DNA from: Pseudomonas fluorescens
Lineage (GTDB): Bacteria > Pseudomonadota > Gammaproteobacteria > Pseudomonadales > Pseudomonadaceae
Direction of reading: 5' to 3'
Length of the DNA: 64,000 nt
Assembly (NCBI RefSeq): GCF_902497625.1
Contig: NZ_CABVGX010000019.1
Location: forward strand, 39,688 to 103,687
Shown piece by piece: positions 47,746 to 56,832 of this stretch. The notes beneath the pieces were generated by a model. The model was not told the origin of the DNA, did no database searches, and was given only the letters and a program-made list of their open reading frames with translations. Each line of letters starts with the position of its first letter. Position 1 is the first letter of the stretch. The translations under genes and the position numbers were made by a program.

Positions 47746-48264
47746 TTACTCGCCGTCCCAATAATCGATGCCGTCGGCTGGGCGGGCGATGGCGGCGAAG
47801 CCTGTGGCGTTGCCGTCGGCGTCGATCTTGAAATTGTCCATTACAGCGTATTTACCGGAATCGGGGTACTCGCAGATTTCCGGCGACTGCTGGGTGCTGA
47901 CCGCCAGATAACGCAACTCGCCGGCGCTGGTGTTGATGATCTGATGCGCCGCCTCCTGATCGCCTGACGGGCAAGCGATCACGTCGCCCGCGCGGATCGA
48001 AAATCGCTCGCGACCCAGGCGGATGTGCCCTTCCCCGGCGACGATGTAAAACATTTCCTCGTTGACCCGATGGCTATGGAAGGGACTGCCACGCATGCCC
48101 GGTTCCAGCACATACAAGCGATATCCCAGCTTCTGCGCACCGAGCTGCTGGCCCACACGCGCAAATCGCTGTTGATAGCGTCCGGCGGTTTCACCCGTGG
48201 GGGCCAACGCTTCAGGCAGTGATTCCAGTTCGACCTGATCCAGATTGAGAATCGGTGGATGCAT
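47746..48264 (-). CDS. cupin-domain protein
   Basis: A 172-residue single-cupin protein. Motif 1 is GMRGSPFHSHRVNEEMFYIVAG (HxH...E metal ligands) and motif 2 is GDVIACPSGDQEAAHQIINT. The usual G(X)5HXH(X)3-4E(X)6G pattern is complete, so a metal-dependent enzyme or sugar-binding role is possible. ATG 48264 has GAGA upstream; a GTG at 48282 is an alternative. Flanked on both sides by REP blocks. Confidence 0.85.
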   Translation of the reverse strand: MHPPILNLDQVELESLPEALAPTGETAGRYQQRFARVGQQLGAQKLGYRLYVLEPGMRGSPFHSHRVNEEMFYIVAGEGHIRLGRERFSIRAGDVIACPSGDQEAAHQIINTSAGELRYLAVSTQQSPEICEYPDSGKYAVMDNFKIDADGNATGFAAIARPADGIDYWDGE

Positions 48265-48377
48265 GAGAAAAGTCTCGATCACGGTTGTTGGGGAACGCAG
48301 GTGTTCGCCTACGGTGTAGCAGCATAGCTTGCTCGCGATAGCGGTGAATCAGCGCCCGCAGGTCAGGATGCACCCGC

Positions 48378-48615
48378 GCATCGCGAGCAGGCTCGCTCCC
48401 ACAAGGGATTGTGTTGGGCGCGACACCTGCGGTGAATTTTCCCCAGTGTGGGAGCGAGCCTGCTCGCTTCCACGAGGGATTGATGTTGGGCGCGACACCT
48501 GCGGTGAATTTTCTCCAGTGTGGGAGCGAGCCTGCTCGCTTCCACGAGGGATTGATGTTGGGCGCGACACCTGCGGTGAATTTTCTCCAGTGTGGGAGCG
48601 AGCCTGCTCGCGAAG
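48378..48615. repeat. three 72-bp units containing GTGGGAGCGAGCCTGCTCGC
   Basis: TTGGGCGCGACACCTGCGGTG starts at 48414, 48486 and 48558, a strict 72-base period. Each unit carries one GTGGGAGCGAGCCTGCTCGC REP core and ACGAGGGATTGATG. An inverted core (CGCGAGCAGGCTCGCTCCCAC) lies before the first. The block fills the gap between the cupin and shikimate dehydrogenase-like genes. Confidence 0.88.
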
Positions 48616-48645
48616 ACGCCAGCCCAGCCACCACCCGCTCAATGT

Positions 48646-49464
48646 TCACGCCCGAGCGAATGCCACCGCTTTCTGAAACTGCTCGTCCGTCGGGCGCACG
48701 CCGGTATACAGGACGAACTGCTCGAGTGCCTGGATCGCAATGACTTCCAGCCCCGTTATAATCTGTTTGCCTTGCGCACGGCCCTGCACGATAAGCGGGG
48801 TTTCCGAGGGGATTGCCACCACATCGAAGACTGTTTGCGCAGCGGCAATGGTCTCGGCATCGAAGGCTAATTGATCTGCTTCAGGGCCACCGGTCATGCC
48901 GATCGGCGTGACGTTGATCAGCATCTGTGGCCGCAGCGCGTCCAGTTCCGCTTGCCACTCATAGCCCAGCGATTGCGCCAGTGCACGACCGGCCTGCTGG
49001 TTTCGGGCCACGATCGTTCCATTGCCGTAACCGCCATCACGCAAGGCGCTGGCCACGGCCTTGGCCATACCGCCACTGCCGCGCAATGCAAATGTCGATG
49101 CCTTCGGCACCTTATGCGTGTTCAGTAACTGTGCGATGGCGATGTAATCGGTGTTGTAGGCTTTGAGGTGACCACCGGTGTTGACGATGGTATTGATCGA
49201 TTGAATGGCCGCCGCCGACGCGTCCAGTTCGTCTACCAGGGCAATGCTGGCTTCCTTGAACGGCATCGACACACCGCAGCCGCGAATACCCAGCGCGCGA
49301 ATACCGCCGACGGCACCCGGTAGGTCCTGACTGCGAAAAGCCTTGTAGTAAAAATTCAGACCCAACTGTTCATAAAGATGATTATGAAAACGCAGACCAA
49401 AATTCCCGGGACGTCCCGACAGGGACATGCACAGCTGGGTGTCTTTGTTGGGGTTCATCTGCAT
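48646..49464 (-). CDS. shikimate 5-dehydrogenase-like protein
   Basis: A 272-residue AroE-family protein. The substrate site has RGCGVSMPFKEASIALVDEL (catalytic-type Lys) and AYNTDYIAIAQLL (Asp). The nucleotide part is FALRGSGGMAKAVASALRDG, where the usual AGGA is GSGG. Later IIVTP-type block reads LINVTPIGMTG. It is more distant than biosynthetic AroE and may act in quinate/shikimate use or a side pathway. AAGGAG before ATG 49464 fixes the start. Confidence 0.85.
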   Translation of the reverse strand: MQMNPNKDTQLCMSLSGRPGNFGLRFHNHLYEQLGLNFYYKAFRSQDLPGAVGGIRALGIRGCGVSMPFKEASIALVDELDASAAAIQSINTIVNTGGHLKAYNTDYIAIAQLLNTHKVPKASTFALRGSGGMAKAVASALRDGGYGNGTIVARNQQAGRALAQSLGYEWQAELDALRPQMLINVTPIGMTGGPEADQLAFDAETIAAAQTVFDVVAIPSETPLIVQGRAQGKQIITGLEVIAIQALEQFVLYTGVRPTDEQFQKAVAFARA

Positions 49465-49710
49465 GTGAAGCTCCTTCAAATTGCACTTTCCGATGGACGG
49501 GATTAGCCAGTCCATCGCGCTCAGATCGATCATATCGGCGTACGCCTGCGGGCACTGCACGACGGTAAAGAAACCGGTACAGACCTTACACAAAATTTAC
49601 CCGGCGGCTGTGCTGAATTTTGCAAAACCGCTGTCTTAAGAAGTATCCCCGCGACGATCCTTGGGTCTAGTGCAGACGCAAGCGCCGGGGCGAAGAATCG
49701 AGGAAATATC

Positions 49711-50094
49711 ATGATCCGTAGAATGCCCACAGTGGCTTTGCTGATTGGCGTGCTTGCTGTCGCGGGGCAGGCCGAGGCTGGTGGCGGTCACGGCTGGCAA
49801 GGTCCGGCCGTATTTGGTGCGATTGTCGGCTCGGCGATTGTCGGTTCGGCCATTATCAACAGCAACCGGCCGGTGTATGTTCAGCAACCGGTTTACGTGC
49901 AACAGCCGGTATATGCTCAGCCGCAGCCGGTGTATGTGCAACAGCCGCCGCCGGTTTATTACCAGCCGGCGCCGGTCTATGTGCAGCAACCGGTCTATTA
50001 CGGGCCGCCACCGGTTTACTACGGGCCACCTCGGGGGTATTACGGGCCTCCCCGTGGCTATTACGGTCCGCCGCACGGGCATGGCCGCTGGTAG
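49711..50094 (+). CDS. exported Tyr/Pro/Gln repeat protein
   Basis: A 127-residue protein. A signal peptide (VALLIGVLAVAGQAEA, cleavage near 23) and a glycine-rich helix (AIVGSAIVGSAIINS) precede low-complexity repeats: PVYVQQ about six times, then PPPVYYGPP and RGYYGPP. It is probably unstructured in the periplasm or outer-membrane surface. GAGGAAATATC before ATG 49711 gives the ribosome site. Function is unknown. Confidence 0.82.
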   Translation: MIRRMPTVALLIGVLAVAGQAEAGGGHGWQGPAVFGAIVGSAIVGSAIINSNRPVYVQQPVYVQQPVYAQPQPVYVQQPPPVYYQPAPVYVQQPVYYGPPPVYYGPPRGYYGPPRGYYGPPHGHGRW

Positions 50095-50564
50095 TCCGGC
50101 CGCTAACGGTTTCACCCTTCGTGCGGCACACCTGTAGGTGCTGAACTTGCTCGCGGTGGCGGTGTGCGGGTGAGGTGGATTTTGAAGGTGTACATATCCG
50201 TTGTTGCGATCAGGGCTGCTATTGGTTCCGCTATTACAGCGGGTTACCGGAAAAGCCTGCGCGGCCCGGCACAAAGTAACCAAGCGCAAGCGACTCTGAC
50301 GTACGGTGGCTCGCTAAGGCTCGCCCCTCTGCTGATCGTTCCCACGCCCGCGAGGGAATGCCGCCAAGGACGCTCCGCGTTCCGAAGTCGACGCCGTCTC
50401 TAAGAAAACCCTCAACGTCGCAACCGGAACAGCCTTCGCCAATGCATCTGGCAAGATCCGATCAAATAACCTGCGCCGCCAAAAAAGGTCATATTTATGT
50501 CACAACAAATCCGCAATCTGGATCAGTCCGTCAAAACACGTCGATAAAAACAAGGACGAGCTCA
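50095..50564. other. gene-poor gap with a degenerate dispersed sequence
   Basis: No gene is supported. Bases about 50260-50400 (GGCCCGGCACAAAGTAACCAAGCG then GGCTCGCTAAGGCTCGCCCC) resemble a kind of dispersed non-coding module common in Pseudomonas; that link is from memory. The promoter of the next small gene must lie in the last 100 bases. Confidence 0.4.
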
Positions 50565-50759
50565 ATGCCTACACAAAACCCCCACCGCACCATCGGCCTG
50601 TGCACCTCAGCCAAGGTCTACAACGTACTGACCGAACTCAAGCACCTCGAAGGGCATCGCAACGCCAAAATGCTTTCGCTGCTGGCAGAAAACCTGGTGC
50701 GCAAAGGTCTGCTCAGCGAGCAGGAAGTTGTTCATATGCTTGACCTGGTGGTTGACTGA
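50565..50759 (+). CDS. small conserved-looking hypothetical protein
   Basis: A 64-residue, mostly helical protein (SAKVYNVLTELKHLEGHRNA, KMLSLLAENLVRKGLLSEQE, VVHMLDLVVD). No signal peptide. AAGGACGAG before ATG 50565 supports the start; the frame is open far upstream but without a likely start. I do not know a family; a small regulatory or adaptor protein is possible. Confidence 0.65.
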   Translation: MPTQNPHRTIGLCTSAKVYNVLTELKHLEGHRNAKMLSLLAENLVRKGLLSEQEVVHMLDLVVD

Positions 50760-50864
50760 ATCCGTCAAGCCTCGCTTGCGTCAATGACGACTATCGAAAG
50801 CGTTGATTGTTCGTACCCGCGCCGGATCCGTAAGGTAGCCCCATAGATTGATTGGAGGTTACCC

Positions 50865-51047
50865 ATGTCCCAGGTTCAGATCATGTCCGTTATCGGCAGC
50901 GCAGTACCCGCTCAACTCAGGGAGCTGGGCTTGCTCGCCTGTTGGTACCTGATGCAGGACGGCGAGCCAATCAGTGGCCCGCTTACGTCGCTGCCCGCCG
51001 CTCAGGCCCTGTCCCAGCGCATTGGACAGAGCCGGTTCTGCGCTTAG
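50865..51047 (+). CDS. small hypothetical protein
   Basis: A 60-residue protein: an N-terminal amphipathic stretch, then LACWYLMQDGEPISGPLTSL and PAAQALSQRIGQSRF. TTGGAGG directly upstream gives a strong ribosome site. The CWYLMxDGEPISGP core looks like a compact folded unit. Its stop overlaps the stop of the convergent permease gene (51044-51047). Function is unknown. Confidence 0.7.
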   Translation: MSQVQIMSVIGSAVPAQLRELGLLACWYLMQDGEPISGPLTSLPAAQALSQRIGQSRFCA

Positions 51048-52108
51048 GAAGGCAACTGTACCCGTGGTTTGGTTTCGCTGAAGATCGCCCAACTCGACAA
51101 GAACAGTGCGGCGATCAGCGGCCCGATAACAAAGCCGTTGAGACCAAACACCGCCATGCCTCCCAGGGTCGAGATCAACACCATGTAGTCCGGCATCTTG
51201 GTGTCCTTACCCACCAGGATCGGGCGCAGCACGTTGTCCACGAGGCCGATCACGAATACACCAAACAAGGCCAGCACAGTGCCTTGCCAGATCATCCCGC
51301 TGAGCAGGAAATACACGGCCACGGGTGCCCAGACAATACCCGCCCCCACTGCTGGCAGCAGTGACAGAAACGCCATCATCACCGCCCAGAGCAACGCGCT
51401 CGGGATGTCGAGAAACCAGAAAATGAAACCGCCCAACGCGCCCTGCGTGACGGCTACCAGCAGGTTGCCCTTGATGGTCGCGCGCACTACCCGGTTGAAC
51501 TTGAGCTGCAGACGACGTTTCTGGTTTTCCTGCAAAGGTACGGCGGCGCGAACTTTGCGCGCCAGCTCGGGACCATCACGCAGGAAGAAAAACAGCAAGT
51601 ACAGCATGATGAAAAAACTGATAATGAACTCGAATGTGCCTTGGCCAAAACTGAACGCCTGAGTGGCCAATACCTGCCCGCCCTGCATTGCACTTTTGAT
51701 GATTTTCTCGCGCAGTCCGTTCAGCTCGCCCATGCCGAAGCGATCCAGCTGATGCTGAAAATATACGGGCAGACTCTGCTTGAATTGCGCCACGTAACCA
51801 GCGATGTCCAGTTTGCCGCTCTCGACGTTCTGATAGAAAATCGCGCCTTCTTGAACCAGCAAACCGCTGATGATAATGACTGGCAGAATCGCGATCACCA
51901 GGCAGATGCTCAAGGTCAGCAGCGAGGTGATGTTGCGTTGCCAGCCGAATCGCAGTTGCATCCGGCGCTGCATCGGCGCAAACACAATCCCTAGAATCAC
52001 CGCCCAGAAGACCGCGCCGTAAAATGGCAGCAAAATCCAGATGAAGGCGATGGTCACCAGGGACAGCAGAATCACCAGCGATTTGTTCTGTAATGTCTTT
52101 TCGTTCAT
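51044..52108 (-). CDS. AI-2E/PerM family membrane protein
   Basis: A 354-residue protein with about eight membrane helices. It starts LVILLSLVTIAFIWILLPFYG. The conserved central helices are FEFIISFFIMLYLLFFFLRDG and the C-terminal block is GIVWAPVAVYFLLSGM ... VLRPILVGKDTKMPDYMVLI. Members (YdiK, TqsA, PerM) export small molecules or act as antiporters; the substrate is not fixed by sequence. ATG 52108 is preferred over TTG 52114. Confidence 0.9.
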   Translation of the reverse strand: MNEKTLQNKSLVILLSLVTIAFIWILLPFYGAVFWAVILGIVFAPMQRRMQLRFGWQRNITSLLTLSICLVIAILPVIIISGLLVQEGAIFYQNVESGKLDIAGYVAQFKQSLPVYFQHQLDRFGMGELNGLREKIIKSAMQGGQVLATQAFSFGQGTFEFIISFFIMLYLLFFFLRDGPELARKVRAAVPLQENQKRRLQLKFNRVVRATIKGNLLVAVTQGALGGFIFWFLDIPSALLWAVMMAFLSLLPAVGAGIVWAPVAVYFLLSGMIWQGTVLALFGVFVIGLVDNVLRPILVGKDTKMPDYMVLISTLGGMAVFGLNGFVIGPLIAALFLSSWAIFSETKPRVQLPS

Positions 52109-52273
52109 GTCCAATCCATGTCAGTCCGCAGGGTCGCGTTGCGCGACCTGATGCTTAGTCCGCCACGGTGCGCGCGAGTGCCATCCGTTTGTTATCAAGC
52201 ATAGATCCATAACGACAAACCCCGCGCAGGGCACGTGTACAAAGGCAGCATTCTTTGGGAACTTGCGCACCAG

Positions 52274-53137
52274 TTACGCAAACTCCTCACGCAACATCGC
52301 CACAAACGCCTCTCGCGCCGGGTGCACTCCGGCGTTTTCATGCCAGTAAAACAGGTTGTCGATGGCGGTCAGCTCGGCAAATTCGTAACCTGCACAACCG
52401 GCACCCTTGGCGTATTGATCGAACACGCCTTTAGGCACCAGCGCAACGCCGGCGCCGGCACTGACGCACCCTACGATTGCGCCGTAACTGGCCAGGCTGA
52501 CAATCGGCAGTGCTTGCCTCTGACCTGATAACCAATGCTCGAGCGCCGCGCGGTACGGGCAACCGACGGGCCACATGAACACGGTCTTGTCCTGCAAATC
52601 GGCGACATCGCGTAACGGCCCCATGGATGTCGAGGCAATCAGCAGCAGGTCTTCGCGGTACATCGGTGTGCGCCTGAGTCGGGAGCGCTCGACGTCGACC
52701 GCGACAATCGCGCCGTCGAGCCGATGATTGAGGGTGTCATCGAGCAGCTGGCTCCAGGCGCCGGTGGTCAATTCCAGGGCGACCGCCGGGAAACGCTGGT
52801 GAAATTTCGCCAGCAGGCGCGGCAACCGGCCGGTGGCGGAGGACTCGATGGCGCCGATGCGCAAAAGGCCGGAGGGTTCGGCTGACGGATCCACCGCGCG
52901 TTTGGCTTCCGCCGCCAAGGCAAGCATCTTCGAGGCATAGATCAGAAACGTCTGGCCTGCAGGGCTGATGCGCAGTCCCCGGCCTTCGCGTAGAAACAAC
53001 GGCACACCCAGTTCCGCCTCCAGCGATTTCAACCGGGCGGTGATATTCGACGGTACGCAATGCAACAGCTCCGCTGCGCGAGCGATGCTGCCCTCGTCCG
53101 CCACAGTCTTGAACATGCGAATCTGCGCCAGCTCCAT
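52274..53137 (-). CDS. LysR-type regulator
   Basis: A 287-residue LTTR. The HTH is FKTVADEGSIARAAELLHCVPSNITARL, and the effector domain starts near 90 (GLLRIGAIESSATGRLPRLL). It is divergent from the EamA transporter with a 96-base gap, so it likely controls that gene. The set resembles LysR/EamA pairs for export of amino acids or acids. Confidence 0.88.
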   Translation of the reverse strand: MELAQIRMFKTVADEGSIARAAELLHCVPSNITARLKSLEAELGVPLFLREGRGLRISPAGQTFLIYASKMLALAAEAKRAVDPSAEPSGLLRIGAIESSATGRLPRLLAKFHQRFPAVALELTTGAWSQLLDDTLNHRLDGAIVAVDVERSRLRRTPMYREDLLLIASTSMGPLRDVADLQDKTVFMWPVGCPYRAALEHWLSGQRQALPIVSLASYGAIVGCVSAGAGVALVPKGVFDQYAKGAGCAGYEFAELTAIDNLFYWHENAGVHPAREAFVAMLREEFA

Positions 53138-53233
53138 ACATCACCGATAGTGAACGATAACGCCAGTATAAGTCAGTTGTGGCGAATGGTCCGAATTCTG
53201 ATACTCCCTGCATCTGCCCTTAGGTGAACGACC

Positions 53234-54157
53234 ATGCAAGCTGAACGCCCCGCCACCGCCTCCCCCGTAAGGATCACCCTGGCCATGGCTTTTGTCGTGG
53301 CGTGCTGGGCTTATGCTCCAACGGGCATCCACATCGGCTTGCAGGCGTACGAGCCAGGGCATCTGGCGTTGCTACGGTTCCTGCTGGCCTCAGCATTCAT
53401 GGCCTTGGTGGCGACGATAAAAGGCATACATTTGCCAAACCTGCGCGATCTGCCGCTGCTGATAGTTCTCGGTTTTTTTGCAGTGAGCCTGCATCACGTG
53501 GCGCTGAACGTCGGCCAGCAAGGTGTCAGCGCCGGTGCATCCAGCGTGCTGGCGCAATCGACGCCGCTGTTCAGCACGTTGCTCGCCCGCTTCGTCTTCA
53601 AGGACAGCATCAGCTCCTGGCGCTGGGGCTGCGTACTCCTGGGTTTGCTCGGCGTAGTCACGGTGGTCGCCGGCGATCGAGGGTTCGGCAGTATCGGCGC
53701 TCACGGCTGGCTGATTTTGTTGGCGGCGCTGTCCTGGAGTTTCTACTTTGCTCTGCAAAAGCAACATGCGCGGCGCTACGACGGATTGACGCTTGTGTGT
53801 TACACGGTCTGGTTCGGCACGCTGCTGTTGTTGGTGTATCTGCCCGGACTGATGAGCGAAGTACTCAGCGCGGATCCCGATGTGCAACTGGCGGTGATCG
53901 GCCTGGGCATCTTTCCCAGTGCCCTGGCGTACCTGACCTGGGCGTACGTGCTGGCGCATGTGGACCTGAGCCGCGCGACGATGACGTTGTACCTGATCCC
54001 GCCCACTGCCATGGGCATTGCCTCGTTTGCCTTGGGCGAGCAGCCGACGCTGATGGTAGTGGTTGGCTCGGTGGTCGTGCTGGTGAGTGTGCTGGCCCTG
54101 AATCTGGAGCGGCGGACAGCGCATGTGGGAGCACAACTCACCCGCGTACAACGATGA
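53234..54157 (+). CDS. EamA-type (DMT) exporter
   Basis: A 307-residue protein with ten membrane segments in two EamA repeats: first MAFVVACWAYAPTGIHIGL, second GAHGWLILLAALSWSFYFAL. The second repeat ends FALGEQPTLMVVVGSVVVL, with the conserved Gly-Glu at the last loop. The RhaT/YdcZ-like class exports metabolites; the substrate is unknown. A terminator follows. Confidence 0.88.
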   Translation: MQAERPATASPVRITLAMAFVVACWAYAPTGIHIGLQAYEPGHLALLRFLLASAFMALVATIKGIHLPNLRDLPLLIVLGFFAVSLHHVALNVGQQGVSAGASSVLAQSTPLFSTLLARFVFKDSISSWRWGCVLLGLLGVVTVVAGDRGFGSIGAHGWLILLAALSWSFYFALQKQHARRYDGLTLVCYTVWFGTLLLLVYLPGLMSEVLSADPDVQLAVIGLGIFPSALAYLTWAYVLAHVDLSRATMTLYLIPPTAMGIASFALGEQPTLMVVVGSVVVLVSVLALNLERRTAHVGAQLTRVQR

Positions 54158-54178
54158 CGCGATCAACCTGCCGCCCAC

Positions 54179-54209
54179 AAAAAACCCGGCACACTGGCCG
54201 GGTTTTTTG
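54179..54209. terminator. bidirectional terminator
   Basis: AACCCGGC and GCCGGGTT with A and T runs, between the EamA gene and the convergent small acidic gene. Confidence 0.85.
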
Positions 54210-54210
54210 T

Positions 54211-54426
54211 TCAGCGCCTGTCGTCGGAGAGCGGCGAAGGCTCGTCGGCCGGTGGCATGTCCTCGCCGGCCGCCGGATCCTTCCAGTCATCCGGACGTTC
54301 CGTGACAGCTGGATCGTGCGAAGGATCCATGCCTGGAGGCGCATCGTGATCGATACCCGATTCGGTCAGGGGATCATCGGGATTGGTGTTGGGCGTTCCG
54401 CCCTGGAACATGGAATCGTCAGACAT
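54211..54426 (-). CDS. small acidic disordered protein 3
   Basis: A 71-residue Asp/Pro-rich protein (PNTNPDDPLTESGIDHDAPP, DEPSPLSDDRR). It has the same character as the two at 39384-39822: Asp/Pro-rich, no hydrophobic core, just after a terminator. ATG 54426 follows GAGGTGCGTC, a good ribosome site. Function is unknown. Confidence 0.68.
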   Translation of the reverse strand: MSDDSMFQGGTPNTNPDDPLTESGIDHDAPPGMDPSHDPAVTERPDDWKDPAAGEDMPPADEPSPLSDDRR

Positions 54427-54515
54427 GACGCACCTCATTCATGAGGTCCAGCAACTCTGGGCCGTATCGTTTGGAAAACGCTCCAGCGGACAGGTGCAGT
54501 CGAGCAGACCAGCGG

Positions 54516-55232
54516 TCAGTCACGATCGGCCAGAAAACGGTCGCGGCTATTGGTCAGGTGCAGCCACATCGCTGCGCGCGCAGCGTCCGGGTCCTGGCGC
54601 TTGATTGCGTTGAGAATGGCCTCGTGCTCCAGATTGGCCAATTGACCCAGCTTGGTCAGATCCGCCGCGCCGCGCTCGACCGCGTTGACCCGGGTGCGCG
54701 GAATCATCGCGTTGCCCAGATGCTGCATGATTTCGCTGAAGCTCACATTGCCGGTGGCTTCGGCGATCAACAGATGGAAGCGCTTGTCGGCCTCGACGCA
54801 ACTGTCGCTATTGGCGAGCAGGCGTTGATAGTCGTCCAGCGCTTCACGCATCTGCTGCACTTGCTGAACCGTGCGACGGGTTGCGGCCAAAGCCGCTGCC
54901 TGAGTCTCCAGGCCCATACGCAATTCCAGAATGCCGCGCACACCCAGCGCAGTATCGACGCTCAGCCGCAACCCCTGTTCCGGTGCCCGCTCAATCACGA
55001 ACGTGCCGATGCCATGGCGGGTTTCGACCAGCCCGGACGCCTGCAACTTCGAGATCGCCTCACGTACGACGGTGCGGCTGACCCCGTGCTCCAGAACGAT
55101 GGTATTTTCCGACGGCAACTTGTCGCCGGGCTGCATCTGGCCGAGCAGGATGCTCTGGGTCAGTTTGGCAACCAGGTCGTGGGCCAGATTGTGGGTGCGC
55201 TTGCGGGCAGGCGCGTCGAGGTCTTCTTGCAT
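54516..55232 (-). CDS. GntR-family regulator, FCD (FadR) subfamily
   Basis: A 238-residue regulator. The winged HTH is QPGDKLPSENTIVLEHGVSRTVVREAI and LVETRHGIGTFV. The helical FCD domain begins near 85 (ILELRMGLETQAAALAAT) with probable metal His/Asp ligands (FHLLIAEATGN, HLTNSRDRF). It is divergent from the class C beta-lactamase. A palindrome AGGGTT-N4-AACCCT lies between them. FCD members usually sense small organic acids. Confidence 0.9.
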   Translation of the reverse strand: MQEDLDAPARKRTHNLAHDLVAKLTQSILLGQMQPGDKLPSENTIVLEHGVSRTVVREAISKLQASGLVETRHGIGTFVIERAPEQGLRLSVDTALGVRGILELRMGLETQAAALAATRRTVQQVQQMREALDDYQRLLANSDSCVEADKRFHLLIAEATGNVSFSEIMQHLGNAMIPRTRVNAVERGAADLTKLGQLANLEHEAILNAIKRQDPDAARAAMWLHLTNSRDRFLADRD

Positions 55233-55313
55233 GGCGATTATCCGGGAGCAGAGCTAACAGGATCGTAGCATTGCGGCGGGCGGTAATGTCTGGAAAAAGA
55301 CTCGTCAGCTTGC

Positions 55314-55329
55314 AGGGTTGTCAAACCCT
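55314..55329. promoter_or_regulatory. candidate GntR operator
   Basis: AGGGTTGTCAAACCCT is a perfect 6-bp inverted repeat around GTCA, in the gap between the GntR gene and the beta-lactamase gene, about 48 bases before the latter's ATG. Confidence 0.5.
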
Positions 55330-55376
55330 TGGAGACTGCTTAGATTTTTCGCCCTACTTCGCTAAAGTGACCGGTC

Positions 55377-56546
55377 ATGCCTGGCAAAAAACTGAATAAA
55401 CTTGCGCTCTGCGCTTTGCTCCTGCCGTTGCTCGGCGCAGGCCACTGCATGGCGGCAGATAGCATCGAAACCCTGGTCAACGCTGCCGTCGAGCCGGTGA
55501 TGCGACAGCAGCAGATTCCGGGTCTCGTTGTCGCAATCACCGTCAAGGGTCAGCCGCGCTTCTTCAGCTATGGCGTGACTTCGACAGAAGCCGGAAAACC
55601 AGTGACTCAAGACACGCTGTTCGAAATCGGCTCGCTCAGCAAGACCTTCACCGCTACCCTCGCCGCTTACGCCCAGGCCACCGGCAAACTGTCGCTGACG
55701 GACAAGGCCGGTCAGATTCTGCCGACGCTGCAGGACAGCGCCTTGGACGGCGTCAGTGTGCTTCAGCTGGGCACTTATTCCGCCGGGGGATTGCCGCTGC
55801 AGTTTCCAGCAGAAGCAGATGCGCCAGACAAAATGTTCGGTTACTTCAAAAGCTGGCAGCCGGTTTACCCGGCGGGAACCCATCGCCAGTATTCGAACCC
55901 GAGTCTGGGTCTGTTCGGCTATTTGGCCGCCCAGCGCATGGGCGCGCCGTTCGATGACGCCATGACAAAAACCGTTCTGCCCAAGCTCGGTCTGAAACAC
56001 ACCTGGCTCGAGGTGCCGGCGGATCAGATGGACTTGTATGCTCAGGGCTACAACAAGGATAACCAGCCAGTCCGGGTTGGCCCGGGCGCGCTGGATTCGC
56101 AGGCGTACGGGATCAAAACCAGCGCGGCGGACATGATCCGTTATGTTCAGGCAAACTTGCGGCCGGCTGGTCTCGAAGCGCCGATGCAAAAGGCCATTGC
56201 GACGACGCAGACGGGATTCTACAAGGTCGGGGAGATGACTCAGGGCCTGGGTTGGGAGATCTACCCGTACCCGGTGACGCTTGAGCAATTGCTGGCGGGC
56301 AATTCGACGTCAATGGCGATGCAAGCGCACAAAGTCGAGTGGCTGAACCCGCCGCAATTTCAGCCCGATCATTCACTGTACAGCAAGACCGGTTCGACCG
56401 GCGGCTTCGGCGCTTACGCCGCTTTCGTTCCTTCGAAAGACCTCGGCATCGTGATTCTCGCCAACAAAAACTTCCCCATCCCGGAGCGAATCAAAATCGC
56501 CTCTCAACTGTTGACGACGCTCTCGCAACCAGCCAAATCCGAATAG
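55377..56546 (+). CDS. ampC: class C (AmpC-type) beta-lactamase
   Basis: A 389-residue serine beta-lactamase. The signal peptide ends LLGAGHCMAA. The nucleophile motif is IGSLSKTFTAT (Ser 86), the Tyr motif is RQYSNPSLGLFGYLAA, and the third is YSKTGSTGGFGAYAAF (KTG). The length is that of AmpC enzymes. It hydrolyses cephalosporins and other beta-lactams in the periplasm. There is no AmpR gene beside it; the divergent neighbour is a GntR regulator, so induction may differ from the textbook route. Confidence 0.93.
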   Translation: MPGKKLNKLALCALLLPLLGAGHCMAADSIETLVNAAVEPVMRQQQIPGLVVAITVKGQPRFFSYGVTSTEAGKPVTQDTLFEIGSLSKTFTATLAAYAQATGKLSLTDKAGQILPTLQDSALDGVSVLQLGTYSAGGLPLQFPAEADAPDKMFGYFKSWQPVYPAGTHRQYSNPSLGLFGYLAAQRMGAPFDDAMTKTVLPKLGLKHTWLEVPADQMDLYAQGYNKDNQPVRVGPGALDSQAYGIKTSAADMIRYVQANLRPAGLEAPMQKAIATTQTGFYKVGEMTQGLGWEIYPYPVTLEQLLAGNSTSMAMQAHKVEWLNPPQFQPDHSLYSKTGSTGGFGAYAAFVPSKDLGIVILANKNFPIPERIKIASQLLTTLSQPAKSE

Positions 56547-56569
56547 CAGCTGCAAGTTCTGCGATGTCC

Positions 56570-56805
56570 CTGTAGCAGCTGCCGAGCCTGTAATGTCCTT
56601 GTAGCAGCTGCCGAGCCTGCGAGGCTGCGTCCGAGCGCGCAGCGATCGCCGTCGGCACGATGATGAAAGATTGGGTAAACCGCGAATGCATTGGCGAGTG
56701 CTGCGCACCCGGACGCAGCCTCGCAGGCTCGGCAGCTGCTACAGAGTCTCGTGTGCTCGGCAGATGCTACAGAGTCTCGTGTGCTCGGCAGCTGCTACAG
56801 GGTTC
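56570..56805. repeat. REP cluster (GTAGCAGCTGCCGAGCC family)
   Basis: TGTAGCAGCTGCCGAGCCTG near 56571 and 56602 faces GCAGCCTCGCAGGCTCGGCAGCTGCTAC and CTCGGCAG(C/A)TGCTACAG copies up to 56802. It spans the gap between ampC and the DUF4174 gene. The same family is at 47408 and at 63881. Confidence 0.82.
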
Positions 56806-56832
56806 TGTGCAGTGTGAACGTAGGCCGCCGAT

